Shown: piece after piece, positions 8,881-21,346 of the stretch
Layout: each line of letters opens with the position of its first letter
Numbering within the stretch: the stretch's first letter is position 1
Assembly (NCBI GenBank): GCA_016800925.1
Contig: JABCPU010000297.1
Location: forward strand, 1 to 64,000
Direction: 5' to 3'
Source of the DNA: Suillus spraguei
Taxonomy: Eukaryota > Basidiomycota > Agaricomycetes > Boletales > Suillaceae
DNA: 64,000 bases
The notes under the pieces: generated by a model
The model's input: the letters and a program-made list of their open reading frames with translations, nothing else
What the model was told of the DNA's origin: nothing
Databases searched by the model: none
Translations under genes and position numbers: made by a program

Positions 8881-11440
8881 TTTCTCTCAACATGAAACTA
8901 TATAATGGGCCTGCCTACAATTGCAATCCCTCAAGCGCCACAAATCTCAATACACCATCGTTATCTCCCTCATGTTTTCCACCACTCTTTCCCCTTGCCA
9001 GTGGGTTGGTACCTCAGGTAATCCTACCATCTCGCCTCCAGCTTTGCACAATGCTCGCTACGCAGGGTGGCCCCACCCTCCAATACGGCTACCCCATGTT
9101 GCTTCACCTTCACCAACTACTGTCACACGATACATTGCCGAGGCAAACAATACCCCTTCCAATCGTCCGGAGGTTGACGCCCATACCCGTATGTGAGCTA
9201 TTATTCTTGTTCTACGACTCCCTGCTCAGATGTTTTTAGAACCTTATCATGTTCATCCTACCATAAATTTTTGGGCGCAATGTAGCTACCATTTCCTTAG
9301 TCTTGTTATAAATTCAAGTTTATTTCGTTCGGTTAGCATCATCAAATATAATGGGTCTTGTCAACCCTCAATATCGCAACATCTCTAATTCCCAGACATG
9401 GAATGGTGGGTTCTTTGTCGTTGGATCTGGTCGCCATATGACCTGACTAGTCTGATAAAGGCGACGCTCGCGGTTTATTTATCCAAGGCATCGTTGATAC
9501 GCACACCACGACTCGACGTCATGGTACAGAAAATAGGCTCATATGTACGTGTCTTGGATTTCCTGACTTGCAAGATGTTCAAATACTTTTTTTAGATGAC
9601 CATTTTGTGCCACGAACAATCCCATCAAACGTTAACGAAACCCAAAAAAGTATAACTCGTGACTCGGCATGTTCCTCATACCTCTCACTAGCCTATCCCT
9701 ACCCATTTCTCGTGGCGCCACCCATGTCGCTAGTATACGACCTGCGCTTCCCACCTACATCTGTCGAGTTTTCATCGACGTCTCCATATGCAGGCTGCGG
9801 GTGTGAGCTGCTCTTTGTCCCACTTACCCCGGAACGGCCTAGACAAATACGACTCATCAGCCCAGACTTTCCCTGGGGATTTGACATTGGTCCTGACCCC
9901 AGTGCAGGAGAAGAGGGCGTGACGTTTCTTGATGTTCTCGCTACCCTGCACGCTGCATTGCAATGCCCACTCACGGACACAGAGTGGGGCACCGCTGGAA
10001 ATGATAAACGTGCAAGTCTTATCAGAGCACGTGATCGTCGCTCAATGATACAACCTGCATTGCAGGCGAGATCTGTACCTGGCGCTAATGTGCTAAATCA
10101 CAGGCTCGTGGGGCGAGAGCTGCTTCTACTCCGCATCGATTGGCTTGGATCTCGTGTTGCTTTCATGAGGCTTATCAAGGATGAGGCATTTGCGAAGAGC
10201 AGACTGATTCCTGGTAGTGGGGAGCCACCGGAGACTTGGGTTGTGAAGTTCAAGAGGTTATGATTCTGAATGTTCGGAGACGATGTACGAATATCTTATT
10301 GGTTAATTATGTTGATAGTCATGAAGTTGACGAGTTGATTGTCGGTGTTTGCGAGAGACACGTGTGTGTTGATTGTGATGCTGTCTCGGCACATACTTGC
10401 ACTGTTGCAGGTTCATAATGCATTAGAGTCTGCTTTGAACGATGAGAGCATTTGGAAAGAAGAACGAGGGAGCGCTTTTCCGCAAGATCCACACGTTGTT
10501 CGCCTCCCGTTCACACATCCCTCTCGTCAATGCGAAGGAACCTCTCGTCCACCGGCTGCCAGTACTTGGAACTTATCTGTCTCAGTATCTTCTCATTTGG
10601 AGATGGTACCATTTCAGTCAATATTACCAGCCCTCTCATCCTCTTAACTAGGGTGTACTGCCTTTTGGGAGTCCTCACATTCAATGTCACGGGTCTGGTC
10701 GCTCATCCAGGTCGTGTTTCTCAGACGAGTTCAGCCATTGAGACCATTTCTTCCACATAGTCGCAAGTGCTGGCTTGCCTGCTCTGATAGTCAGTTAACC
10801 ACCCTTCATATTGGTCAGATCGCTCAGAGTTGGATCACTCAATGGCAGCCCTTTACATCCTACGAGCGTTCAAAACAGTGTCATGTCACTCATGTACTAC
10901 CATGACTCAAATCATAACTTCGACACGCCACACTTGAAAACGTTGTTGCTGGACAGAATTCTGCAAATTTCAAGCACCGAATCTTTCTCGTCTATGCATC
11001 AATACTTGCTACTTCTATCAACACATCCAAATCAGCGCACATATTTCTATGTGCAAAAATCTACATCTATGTCATCACCTCAAGGTCGCTTTCCTGCAAG
11101 ACGTATACATATACTCTGTTTTAATGTTTTTCCTTGTCTGGAGCCCCTCGTGGTGGATGACATCTGTCCTGTTTTTTTCCGGCGATGAGTACCTACTTTG
11201 AATCGATGATCCTGCCCCTCTGCATCTCGTTGTTGGATTTTGACTGTCAGCAAGGATTTATCGAAAGTTCAGCGGACTTCATCTTCCCATGTTTTGCGGA
11301 AAACGGTTTGATAGGACCACCAAACGAGATGGAAACACATTGTCTTTAGGCGGCGTTGAAAGTTGCGCCTTTCCATGTGCCGGTGGTAACCTTTCAGATG
11401 AACGTACCGCTGAGCAAAGTTGATTCTAAGCCGTTGCTCT
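8875..11440 (+). repeat. Segmental duplication, copy B
   Basis: Partner of 5885-7740. It holds the intact-looking DUF6699-like gene and then, after the stop codon, an extra segment of about 665 bp (about 10303-10968) before homology to copy A resumes. No clear terminal repeats of the inserted piece were found. Confidence 0.65.
8972..10263 (+). CDS. DUF6699-like family protein
   Basis: My model has five exons: 8972-9188, 9337-9405, 9461-9544, 9596-9649 and 9692-10263, all in phase. A TATATAA box sits about 70 bp upstream at 8899. The last exon carries the domain: VYDLRFPPT, then PRQIRLISPDFPWGFDIGP, then GVTFLDVLATLHAALQCPLT, a basic RASLIRARDRRSMI helix, and LLLLRIDWLGSRVAFMRL near the end. 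This order (N-terminal DLR strand, hydrophobic P-W segment, VT..DVL helix, C-terminal D-WLGS-F strand) is what I know of DUF6699, a basidiomycete-expanded domain of unknown function. The N-terminus is Pro/Thr-rich and likely disordered. The fourth intron would be only 42 bp and the frame is open through it, so it may not be spliced. No function is assigned. Confidence 0.65.
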
Positions 11441-14140
11441 CAGTCGTAGAAGGGTTACTGTTTGTGGTAAGTACTCTACTATCCGCTTTATGTATTTTTT
11501 CACAAACCTTGCCCTTGTCTAGCGACTTGCTTGCTGGTGACTTGGCGACACATTGGAATTCGGGGAATTTTGAGTCATCGAACAATTTTATCTCGATCCT
11601 CAAGCGTGAGCGATGTTGTATTCACAACGACATAGATAATCTGATGTCAGCTTTGTTGAAAAGAGCTTTGCAGTGAGTTGCGCTTTACGACGGTCATATG
11701 TAGAAGCACAGTATCATTGCTCAAATAGGCCTGTCCGTGTAACACGCTCATCCCAAACGTCATCTAATCTTACTGCAGAAAAACACACACTTCAAAATTT
11801 CACATGTTCGCTTCCCAAGGATCTCATTTCGGCTTCTAACAGGTTGTACCATTCGCCAGAACACAGAACCCTGGCAGCGAACACCGTCTCACAGGCCCGT
11901 TCTCAACAGATTCAGGCCACCCAAGGCACCTCCGTTGTCTCCACAACCGGCATCTTCAACGGCTCTGATAGCCTAACCGCGTGCAACACCGAATAGCCCG
12001 CTTCAAAACGTCCTTCAATTCCTTTCTGTACCCATCGTTCGCTCATTCGCCCCCTAACACAGTCCGCGCCGCAGATCACACACCACACTTCTCTTCATTC
12101 GCAAGACCCTACAGTAATGCCACCCACGCCTCCTGAGAACTTGACGCGACGCGCAGTCTGCAGTCCTAGCTCTCCATTATATAATGCTTCGAGCCTGCAC
12201 AGTTCCGTATGTTCTATTGGTGCACGGGGAGACTGATACCCGAATGGCTCGTTATTATCGATTACCGGAGGTGAGTATGCGTATGTGGACCAGTGTGGGT
12301 GAGCGGGTGGGTTTACTGTGCTTATAATAGTTCTAGATCATACCTGCATTACTCCCTCATGCGAAGCATGGCTGGCGCTATGGATGTCGACACCAATCAC
12401 GTGGCCCTCACTGAATACGCCTCCGCCTCTTCAGTTACAAATGACATGGAAAGCGAAGAATAGACGCAGCTGACGGAGACAGTGCTTCGCTTGGCGTGGA
12501 TATCAGACACGAAGGGCACAGCGCTGAAGCTCATCAAGCACATTCTTGAAGAGCGAAGACGAAAATTGAAATGAGCAACACGAATATCAGGACGGGAGGG
12601 ACAGCTGTGGTGTTGTTGGCGTTGCTCCCGCCTTTTTGGCCTCCACGGGCATGTTGGGACAACACGACGCTTGCCGGACCCATAATGCAACATCAGAGGG
12701 TTCTGCTGAGGAGTATCAGTTGCGACTGAGTAAGGGATGACCAGTGAATGACTGATTTTTGATAAAACTTTTACATTCCTTGTTCTGCTGCACGATGAAG
12801 TGGGGGAATTCTTGTGCTCGTGTTCCAGCAATCCGAATAGGACAAGCGGCCATGTTGGTTGGGGACACTCTCAACAAATTTGCCCGTACCGGGCTGCAGC
12901 AAATTGCTTTAGCAATTATAACTACAAGCATGGGCAACGAGTTACAGATCTCGATACCATTGTCCTCCAACTCGCCGCATTTCCTTCTCGACCTCGAACT
13001 CGAATATCCGTGCATGCTTGTTATGCACGTTCTCATGTAGGTCGGAGGGGTGAAGCCTGCGAACCGTGTGCGTACAGTGATGTCATGTGGGTATGTATTT
13101 CGTCGGGGAAGGCCTGAACATCATCTTACTCGAGTCATGAGCACGTTTGCGTTATGGTGTGAGTCTGCACAGTCGTACAAATGGTCAGCTCTGCGGAAGT
13201 TTGGCCTAGGAAGAAAGGGGTATATTGATTTGTTCTTCCTCCATGTGGAATTTTTGGGATGCCACAGCGCTCTTGCGCTTGCTCTCTGGTCCAATGGGCA
13301 CTATCTCCTCGTCGTCATGCATCTGCGCACCCTCACAAGCGTTTAGCATCGATTATGTTCAGGAAGCATGCAAGCTCCTATGGGAGACAAAAGATCCAGG
13401 ATGCACTACCGAGCCAGTAGGCGACCGACCGACTGAATGGAATTGATTCAATTGAACAACACCGGGGGTCGTGATGATGGGTACGGTACGTTCATGAACC
13501 CTGATACGACGCATCATTACAAATTGAATCATCCTCACTGTGTATCTTCTCAAAGTACACGAGAAGACCGCGACAATGCGAACATGCTTTTCAACTGAGG
13601 TCCGTGATGTCCCTGTACATTACTTTTTTTTACGCTCAAACATTCTTGCTAGGATGGATGATAACGTCTATTATGTCAAGCCCACGAAACATGGGTGGAC
13701 ATGAGTCACTTGAGACGGATGGCCCGGAGTAGCAAATTGATGGACCAATCCGAGTCAACGAGATGGATGTTGTATCTGGCGTTGTATAAGTGCGATATCG
13801 AGTATCTGGTGCGCGCAGAGCGGTAGACAATGAGCAGTGAGGTTTGTATATGGATGGGTAGTGCAGCTTGTCGAGCTGCGAGACGATTCATAAATTTGTA
13901 GCTCGAAATTATAATATTTGGGTCATTGTACAACATGCTAAGTGAAGTTCGCTCAGATGACGCAAAGTCTTCATACCCAACGACCTTAGACTGGTGAAAG
14001 TCATCCAAAACATCAAATCTCAGTTTGGAAGAACAGTACCATAAGCACCACCATAGTATCAAAGCCTCTTGCATCATGAAGGAGATCTGCAATTGGTGAC
14101 AAGAATTACTGGCCATACCCATTATGCAACGTATTGGTGC
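10270..14140. other. Gene-poor stretch; no gene supported
   Basis: Contains the extra segment of copy B and the 3' flank of the duplication up to about 11440. After that only short frames without recognisable domains occur. Weak peptide-like pieces at 12195-12265 and 12400-12570 do not form a gene I can support. This is probably decayed repeat and intergenic DNA. Confidence 0.45.
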
Positions 14141-14144
14141 TCTC

Positions 14145-15351
14145 TCATTCTCTCCTCAATCCACTTGCCACACCACCTGTAAGGATGCTAGGAAGCTCGT
14201 CGCTACCAACAGAGTAAAGCAACGAGACAGAGCCTCCCATCAAGAGGATAAGCGTGATCGCCGTCCCTGCGATCAGCACGAAGGTGCTGGTGCAAACCCA
14301 GTCAACGAACGAAACCGAAAGAAATGATGCGACTACTTACCTACTGATATCCTTGCGCTGACACATATCGCCTGCCCAGCTTTCCATCTTCCCAGAATCA
14401 GACATGGTGTCAGAGCAAGCGCACACGAAACATTCCTGTTCAGCATTGACGTTGCTCACGCACTGCCCGTGACCAAAACAGGCATTGGTCGCGTTGGAGC
14501 AGGTCTCAGCACTCGTAAAGCAAGAGGACATGGTACGGATCGGCGGTCCTGCGGGTGGGCGAGATGCTGGAAGGGGTGACTGCTGCTGCGCTTGCCGTTT
14601 GTCCATTGTAAGAGAGGGGGTGTAAGACAAGACAGCGACACGGGTCTTTGCGTCAGCAATACTGGCTTCAAGAACAGCTCGGACCGTTTTTGCTGCAAGC
14701 TGGTACTGGTCGCTTGAACGACCGTATGTAGCTGCGAGCTGCGATAGTCCCGTTAACTCCAAAGACGCGAACTTGTCATCGTAATATCTGCAGTTGGCTC
14801 GAAGAATTTGACAAGTGTTGATATTTCTGCAAGGAAAGCTTCGTTTGCGGGTGTCGGGGCAGAAAATATGTCAAGAGTTCGAGGGATGCCTTCTAGGGGA
14901 ATGGCGAGATCAGAATATACAAGAGAGTATGCATGAGCGGCGTGTTGCAGATACGAGGACACAAACGATGTAAGGGAACTAGTAGGTGCCCCTGCAATCG
15001 AAAACGAGCGGCTCATGAAAGAAGGAATGATATCTGAAGCGCACTTGTCAATTGTCACTGCACTTGCTCCTGGAGCGGGACAAACAAACCTTGTAAATTA
15101 GCATCGTCTACAAGCAGGAATAACGCATTTGAAGCCCCTTGTGCGACAAACTCTTGCTCTCTTAGCAGTTCCCCATAATTCTGGAAATTCTCGATTGGCT
15201 CGAGACCCAGGTGTTGCGACAGGACAAAACCAGCATGTTGGAGGGAAAGCCGGGATGGAAATGCTTGAGATGGACTGAGATATACGTCTGCTGCCTGAGA
15301 TAAACCGAGTGACAGCAAACAAGACAGAGCACTGCAAAGTCGACGACCCAT
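14145..15351 (-). CDS. Vps3844 (DUF3844) family type I membrane protein, with frame breaks
   Basis: The start at 15351 gives a signal peptide (MGRRLCSALSCLLSLGLSQA) followed by a lumenal domain (DVYLSPSQAF, then LGLEPIENF and a LLVDDANLQG segment). The next part has FFEPTAD, then LELTGLSQLAATYGRSSDQY. A Cys-rich EGF-like module follows, with CSNATNACFGHGQC and CVCACSD, ending CQRKDIS. After a 54-bp intron (14287-14340), exon 2 gives a transmembrane helix (FVLIAGTAITLILLMGGSVS) and the short tail LLYSVGSDELPSIL. This architecture matches the fungal Vps3844/DUF3844 family, linked to ER and vacuolar sorting. Two frame changes interrupt the large exon, near 15075-15085 (a CCC run) and 14770-14785. 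Each is cured by one extra base, so assembly indels are likely. It shares a divergent promoter of about 370 bp with the TFIIA gene. Confidence 0.8.
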
Positions 15352-15723
15352 GTTCACAAAGGTTTCAATCAAGTTGTGTGTGTTACTAACTTTCCATCTA
15401 TGGTGTTTACGCTATATCACCGCCTTTCTTCTACAAGTCGCACGTCCGTCGTCTTAGGTTACAATTTGTTCCATGAAGAATCTGGTGTTCTGTCTTATAA
15501 GTACCTGCAATTCATAACTGTATGTTTTATGCGCTAGCTATGCTGGTACTGCTGTTATCTGCAGCTGTTGGCCCGTGCGTGGGAACTCCGGAGATGAAGT
15601 CCAGCTGAGTTTGAATCTACCTGCCTGTCTCGCAGGCCATTGAAGTATAAAAGGACTTCCTCATTCCCCCACCACGACCCTATCCTAAGCTCGCTGTGTC
15701 TATCGTCGCTGGCGACATCCACA

Positions 15724-16918
15724 ATGTCGAATAAGATAGTGGTGAGCTGCTCACCTGAACTTGTCTGTAGTAGTTCAGTTTGGTAACAGAGACATTTTTT
15801 GAGCCTGGCATCTACCGCGCGGTCATAGACGAGGTCATTTCCGCCATTAAGCCCGAGTTCGACGAGTACGGCGTCAGCGAAGAAGTTCTCGCAGAGTTGC
15901 AACATGTGAGTATATACCTCTCATCATTTCCATTCATATTATAGTTTAGGAATTTTGGTGATGTGAATGCTCTTGCAGAAATGGGAAAGCAAAGTCATTG
16001 CGTCGCATGTTGCAGAATTTGAGCCACAGCCGCCTCCGCCTCCACAGCACCATCATATGTATCCTCCACATCCTATGATGGTTCCCCATCACCCGCATTA
16101 CCCTCCTCCGCACGCATATGCACCAGCACCACCCCCTGTCTCGCAACCTCAAGGTCCTCAAGTCAAAACAGAACCAGTGGATAATCGTTACGTCTTAGGT
16201 GCTCCCCCGGGCATGCCATACGCTCTTCCACCACTCCCTGGGCCTCAACTGAACGGTCTAAAAACGCCAGGCTTCCCTGGAGGACAGCAAGGCGTCCTGT
16301 CGTTCCCCCCTCACCCAGGACACATACAACGCCCGCCTACCATGTCTAGGCCATACGCGCCCCCAGCTCCGCCGCAGCCACCTTCTAAAGCTCCTCAACC
16401 AGCAAGTGCTCCCGCCGCTGCCAGTCCGCCTGCTCCTCAAGCTAGGACAGCAGGCCAGAAGATCCCTCAGGTTGATGGACCTTCATCATCTGAATCAGAC
16501 TCACCTTCTCCACCGCCTAGCCAGTCATTTGCGCCTCGCGCATCTCATCCTTCGCTTCCCCAACCATCGCAGTCGTCATCGACGACGCACACGGAGGATG
16601 CCGAGGCAATCAACAGCGACCTTGACGACTCGGACACCGAGGGCGAAGAAGATGCTGAAGAGGGTGGACAAGGCGAGACCGACATTGTGTTCTGCACATA
16701 CGACAAGGTGTGTAGCTCTGGCATCCATATCGCAGATTTCTGGGCTCATTTTGTGTCGCTCAGGTTGGCCGCGTCAAGAATAAATGGAAATGCCTCCTCA
16801 AGGATGGTATGATCCATATCAACGGGAAGGATTATCTCTTCGCCAAATGCACAGGGTGCGTGGTCCTGATCTCATTGGTTAGTTTGCACTTACACCACGC
16901 AGCGAATTCGAGTGGTAG
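15724..16918 (+). CDS. TOA1: Transcription factor IIA large subunit
   Basis: Five exons: 15724-15741, 15804-15905, 15979-16707, 16764-16855 and 16903-16918, all in phase with good GT-AG borders. The N-terminal TFIIA helical domain reads MSNKIV-PGIYRAVIDEVIS, then EFDEYGVSEEVLAELQHKWE. A long Pro/His/Ser-rich linker and an acidic stretch (NSDLDDSDTEGEEDAEEG) follow. The C-terminal beta-barrel domain has FCTYDKVGRVKNKWKCLLKD and IHINGKDYLFAKCTGEFEW, ending at the family's usual Trp. The protein pairs with the small subunit to stabilise TBP on TATA promoters in the nucleus. The exon encoding GEFEW is only 16 bp but has clean borders. No frame problem is seen. One of the most secure calls in the window. 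Confidence 0.95.
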
Positions 16919-16919
16919 T

Positions 16920-17900
16920 CACGACCCTAGTTTTGCCACTAGGCACCTGTCAAATCTCGTCCATTATTGCTTTGCTCAGCTATCTTGGACATTAGCTCTG
17001 TCCTCATGTCATTTAATCCCAGTGTATTTTACCAGACATCGTAAATTTCATCACTTTAACCAAAGCAGTCTGAACCTGAGCGATTGGTGCTATGGGAACT
17101 TGCCCATAGTAAGTTAAAAGGACCAACAATACAAAGTTCATGGCAAGGGGCTCCGCCAGGCCGTAGAAAAACCTTCCAGTGTCTCGGTTCGCTTTGAATT
17201 TTTTTAGTAGGCTTCTCTGACAAAATCCCGTGAATACGGAATAAAATTTGCCGTTGAACCGAACGGATTATCCGACGTATAACCCCGTCAGTATTGGTAC
17301 AAAGAGTTTATTTTCGCCGAGCCTTATCATAGATGCCATCCCTTTAACTTCTCAAGCCATTCTATATATATTTATTCGCTTGCATATTATCAGTTGCAGG
17401 TTCGCCCTACATACGTCACAATAGCATCCACTTTGTACTTATATCATACGATATTACGGCTTGACGTTGATTTTACACACACACACTAGAATATTAATAT
17501 AACTGAACAAGGTCACCAAGACCGAGATTGAGATCCAAAAAACATCCGTGATGGCGTGCTCAAATAGCCAAAAAGTACAGTGTAATGTATTCATGTATCG
17601 TATTCGTCGTAAATTCGTATTTGACAGTGCAAATTCAGCCCAAGACAAAGTATGTACCGAGTAATGGTGATAGATATATACCACAAGCGAACAAGTGCAG
17701 AATGTTGGATTCCTAGGGCCACATAGACTCGGAAGAACAACGCTTGTTCGGTAAAAAGCCAAGCACGCCTAATCAGAGGCACACACATCTCTTTCCCGCG
17801 GGTCCGCAGTGATGTGCGCCTTACGCAAAAATGATGGACGCAAACAGACAGTGATGCGATGACATGTCACTGATCACCTGATGGCAGGTAACCAGCGAAT
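16920..17900. other. Convergent 3' intergenic region; nothing recognised
   Basis: AT-rich sequence between the TFIIA and the first WOPR gene, which converge here. Only short frames without domain features. Probably 3' untranslated regions and terminators. Confidence 0.5.
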
Positions 17901-17902
17901 AG

Positions 17903-19538
17903 TCACCCGGAACGTGGACCTAGCAGCCGAAGGGCTCTGTCATCTACAGGGTCACGTTTGTAGGGGTGACTGCGCTGCAAGGAATGCAAAGGCGCCAAGC
18001 CAACACGCTGCGGTCCAATGCTACTCGAATCTGCAGAAGAGGGCACTTCATATTGGGGGGGAGGCTCTGACCGGAAGAGCTGTGCGGGAGGGGGAAGCGA
18101 AATAAGTGGCGTATTATGAGGAGATGGGAAGTTGGCCGAATTATCAAGCGAAAATGCGCTTTGACTCGGTTCTCTGCCATCATCGTCATCTGACACTCGG
18201 GAGATAGGCTGGAAATTGCCGACCGTGGATGGTGGTCGGATGCGACACGATGGAGAGGGCGGCGGCGAGCGTGATGGGCGAGCGCTAAACGAACACGAGA
18301 AAGGAGGTCGGGAGGTGTAGAGGTCCTCAGACGCCCGATGTACACCACTTGTGCTGCCAGAAGCGGCGGGATGATTCATAGTACTGGCTCCAAATACGGG
18401 AGAAGACCCGCGATCATTGGAGGAATGATACTCAGCAAAGGGCTTCAATGATGTGTCTGTACGAGTCCTGGCCAAAGGAGGAATAGCTCCAGACATGGAG
18501 TAATCTGTAGAGCTGCGGCGGCCATAAAGCGCCGAGCTATGCTCTGGAGGGGGTATGGAGGGGAGTGAAGGACGACGGAATTTGTAGTCATCGTCATACG
18601 AAGAACGAAGAGGAGGGAGAGAAGGCGGTGGGGGCGGTGGGGGCACTGAATACTGAGGGACTTCAGATGTCGGCGGACGAAGCTGCTGCGAAGGCTGCCC
18701 CAGACCTGAGCGGTATGGGTCATCTGCTTGGGCATACGGTGATGGTGGGGAATTAGGGTAGTGGGAAGGCTGACTCGAGTATGCAGGGAACGGAGCGTAC
18801 GTCCGGGTTACGGTAGAATTCGTCGACTTCAAAACGTCAGATCTTGACCGACTATCTTCCCCCTTGCGAGTTTTGCCGACTCGGGTGCTTTGGAAAGTTC
18901 CTTCTGGTACCACGAGGTCAGTGATACCCGGTATGTTGTCTATGGTGCCTAGCTCATCGACTGTGGCCTGCGTGAAGTATGCGGCTACAAATAACTGTCG
19001 TGAGGTTCATACTTTGAAATGTCACATATTCTTACTTAAGTGCCACTTTCGGCGACCTTTATCCGTTTCAACCCAAACTGAATAAGTTTGCTTTACCAGC
19101 GGATCCCAATCTCGAGGGGGTTGTTTTTCAGAAGATCTAGTGAAAACAGTGAATTTAGTAATAGTTGTTTAGGGCGAGAACATACCCAGAATGACCGGCG
19201 TCTGCTGGTGGAGTATACTTCTCATAGTAGAAAAGAAATTCCTTGAAAAGACATTAGCAAATGACAGGACATATTTTTGGAAAACAAACGTCTCTGACGC
19301 GTGAGGGACTCCATCGACGCCCCTCTGTGAAACGCTCTATACCCAATCCTGTGATTTCGGTGTGTGGACCTCGTTCTTCCCATGCGTAGATACAACCAGA
19401 ACATAGGGCGAGACGTTCGTCGGCGTCAAGACGCCTTGTTATCATTGGGAGCATACGCAGCTGTACTGCATAGAATATTTTGTGAGCATCACGAGTGGAA
19501 CGTATGCGAACATTAGTGCAGGTGGGACGTTGCTGCAT
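17903..19538 (-). CDS. WOPR-domain (Gti1/Pac2) transcription factor, long paralogue
   Basis: Four exons: 19290-19538, 19186-19241, 19036-19136 and 17903-18984, all in phase, giving about 495 residues. Start MQQRPTCTNVRIRS matches the paralogue's start. The N-terminal WOPR box has MLPMITRRLDADER, then CIYAWEERG, then GIERFTEGRRWSPSRVRDEF. The second WOPR half has DWDPLVKQTYSVWVETDKGR and KWHLTAYFTQATVDELGTI. The remaining about 300 residues are Pro/Ser/Tyr-rich and probably disordered. WOPR proteins (Wor1, Ryp1, Ros1, Pac2) bind DNA and act as switches in fungal morphology and sexual development; a developmental role here is inference. Exon 1 runs through the whole first WOPR half without an intron, unlike its neighbour. 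The long last exon and large flanking non-coding regions fit a regulated developmental gene. Confidence 0.9.
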
Positions 19539-19539
19539 G

Positions 19540-21345
19540 TGTGTGATGTGAAACGGGGACAAGGAAACAGACAGAGAAGGCAAATAGAATGGGTATGGTA
19601 TATATTGGCTACTAGATCTGGGGAGCAGAAGATGGTTTGGTAATTAATTAAACTATTTTCTGTACCAGGGGTATCCGCTGACTTCCGTTCATAGTCAGTT
19701 GCTCTAATTTGGGCCAATTCGGGAAACTACCTGATGAATCTTATTGGTGGCGACGACCCAAAAGGCTTGTCGCCAATCTCGATTACAGCGCGAAACTCTA
19801 TCACTTTACAACTCAATTTCTTTCAAGTCCCCCATATTCCTAACCGCGATCAAAACGCACCCCCCTCCTGGGTTTCGGTAAATCCCGGGACTTCTTTGGA
19901 TTGATATCAAATAAATAAAACAGTTCCCCGCGGCAGTCTGGCTTAGATTCAAATATTCAAACAAGTTCAAAATCCGTTCAATTTTTTTTTAAATACTAAA
20001 AACCTTACATAATTATCAGGGTCGCTTCAATCTATGAAAACGCCCACCCGCACGCTCCGCTCCAGCTCCTCAACTCGTTGAACAAGACGTCAAGCTTCGA
20101 GGGGAAAATCCATAGGGCCACGTGTTCAGGCCGAACCGACCATTCAACTACACACTTGTTCAACAAGATGCCGCAACTGGTAAAACGTCTAAATCCTAAT
20201 CATGCTTGTTCTTTTCACCGCTAGAGGCTTATCATGACCGTCAACATTAACACTGACGATCATACAGATCGTGCTCACACGGCGCGGTCGGTGTCTAGAC
20301 CAGATCTTTTTCCACCTGCCAGAACCTATAGTCTTTCATATGTAATACGGAGTCATACATCAAGATCCGCGTGCAATAGCCTATGCCCTGGAAGGTTCGT
20401 CCCGTTCATCGCCAGTTTACGGGTGGACCGAGGCTTGTAATAGGCCACGCTCTCATAATATTCCGATCTATCGCAGGGCATCATGCCCACCAAGAACCCC
20501 GCCTTACCCAATACCATCAATCGCTTTTGTTCTTCTTTCACCACACACGTTTGGTCGTTATCTTTGTTTGCTGGGACTATTGAATATGATATCATTCTGG
20601 GTTCATATGATGGCCACGTCAGAGTTCCCTGGATCGATTGAAATGTGTTTTTTGTGATGAGGATGAGAACCGGTCGGAACCGGCAAGGGCGAATCAATCA
20701 ATGAGATGGGTATGGAATGGTTCCATGATGCCACATGCAGTACATGATTTGCTAGCAGAGTCGGTATCACAGCTCCACAAAGTTTCAAGCCATCATCAAT
20801 AGCACTCGCGACGTTCTAGAATGTACTGGAGCCCATAGCCGATAACCCTATCATACTACACAAGATTATAATGCGGGGACAGTGGCGTTATGAATCATCG
20901 TTACTCACTGATTACGGTCTTTACATTGTAGTCCGGCGTGGTTCAATCAGCACGCACCATCATGATTTGAAAGAAAGCTGTCAGGATACTCAGGGTACCC
21001 ATACGGCACCTTCATAAGAGCAACATGATTCAGGTAAGTACTAGCTGCGCACTGCGGCTCCCGCGGCGCACTGGTTTTTCCGGAGCCCGTCCACTGAAAG
21101 CCGTGCGATTGTGTACCGCGTCACACAAAGTACTGTTATGTGGTTGTCAAGCTCAACTAGGATCAATTAAGGGGATCGATAGGACCAAATTATGCGTCAA
21201 AGGTAATCCAGCAAGTAAATACACACAACACGGTAGATTGCAAATCAAGAAAATAACGTATGGTCACATCACAGCATTTGTAGGTCCAGACGTCATTAGG
21301 TCTACAAGTCCACAGAAAACAGTACAACGAAAACACAATACGAAG
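19540..21345. other. Upstream region of the first WOPR gene; one weak gene candidate
   Basis: About 1.8 kb between the tandem WOPR genes. The only gene-like hint is on the plus strand: ATG at about 20168 (MPQL), a 45-bp GT-AG intron, then a frame with MTVNINTDDHTDRAHTARSV. It soon ends and I cannot extend it, so it is not called. The rest is probably promoter of the 17903-19538 gene. Confidence 0.4.
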
Positions 21346-21346
21346 T

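Noticed and set aside
12195..12265. Peptide PYVLLVHGETDTRMARYYR, resembling a histidine-phosphatase RHGE motif or the start of an adaptor sigma subunit.
   Set aside because: The catalytic Arg before His is absent, and neither the following exon nor the flanks continue either family, so it is probably chance or a decayed fragment.
15060..15095. A 32-nt GT-AG intron (GTTTGT...TGCAG) as an alternative to a frame error in the Vps3844 gene.
   Set aside because: Too short for the intron size seen throughout the window (about 45-70 bp); a one-base loss in the CCC run is simpler.
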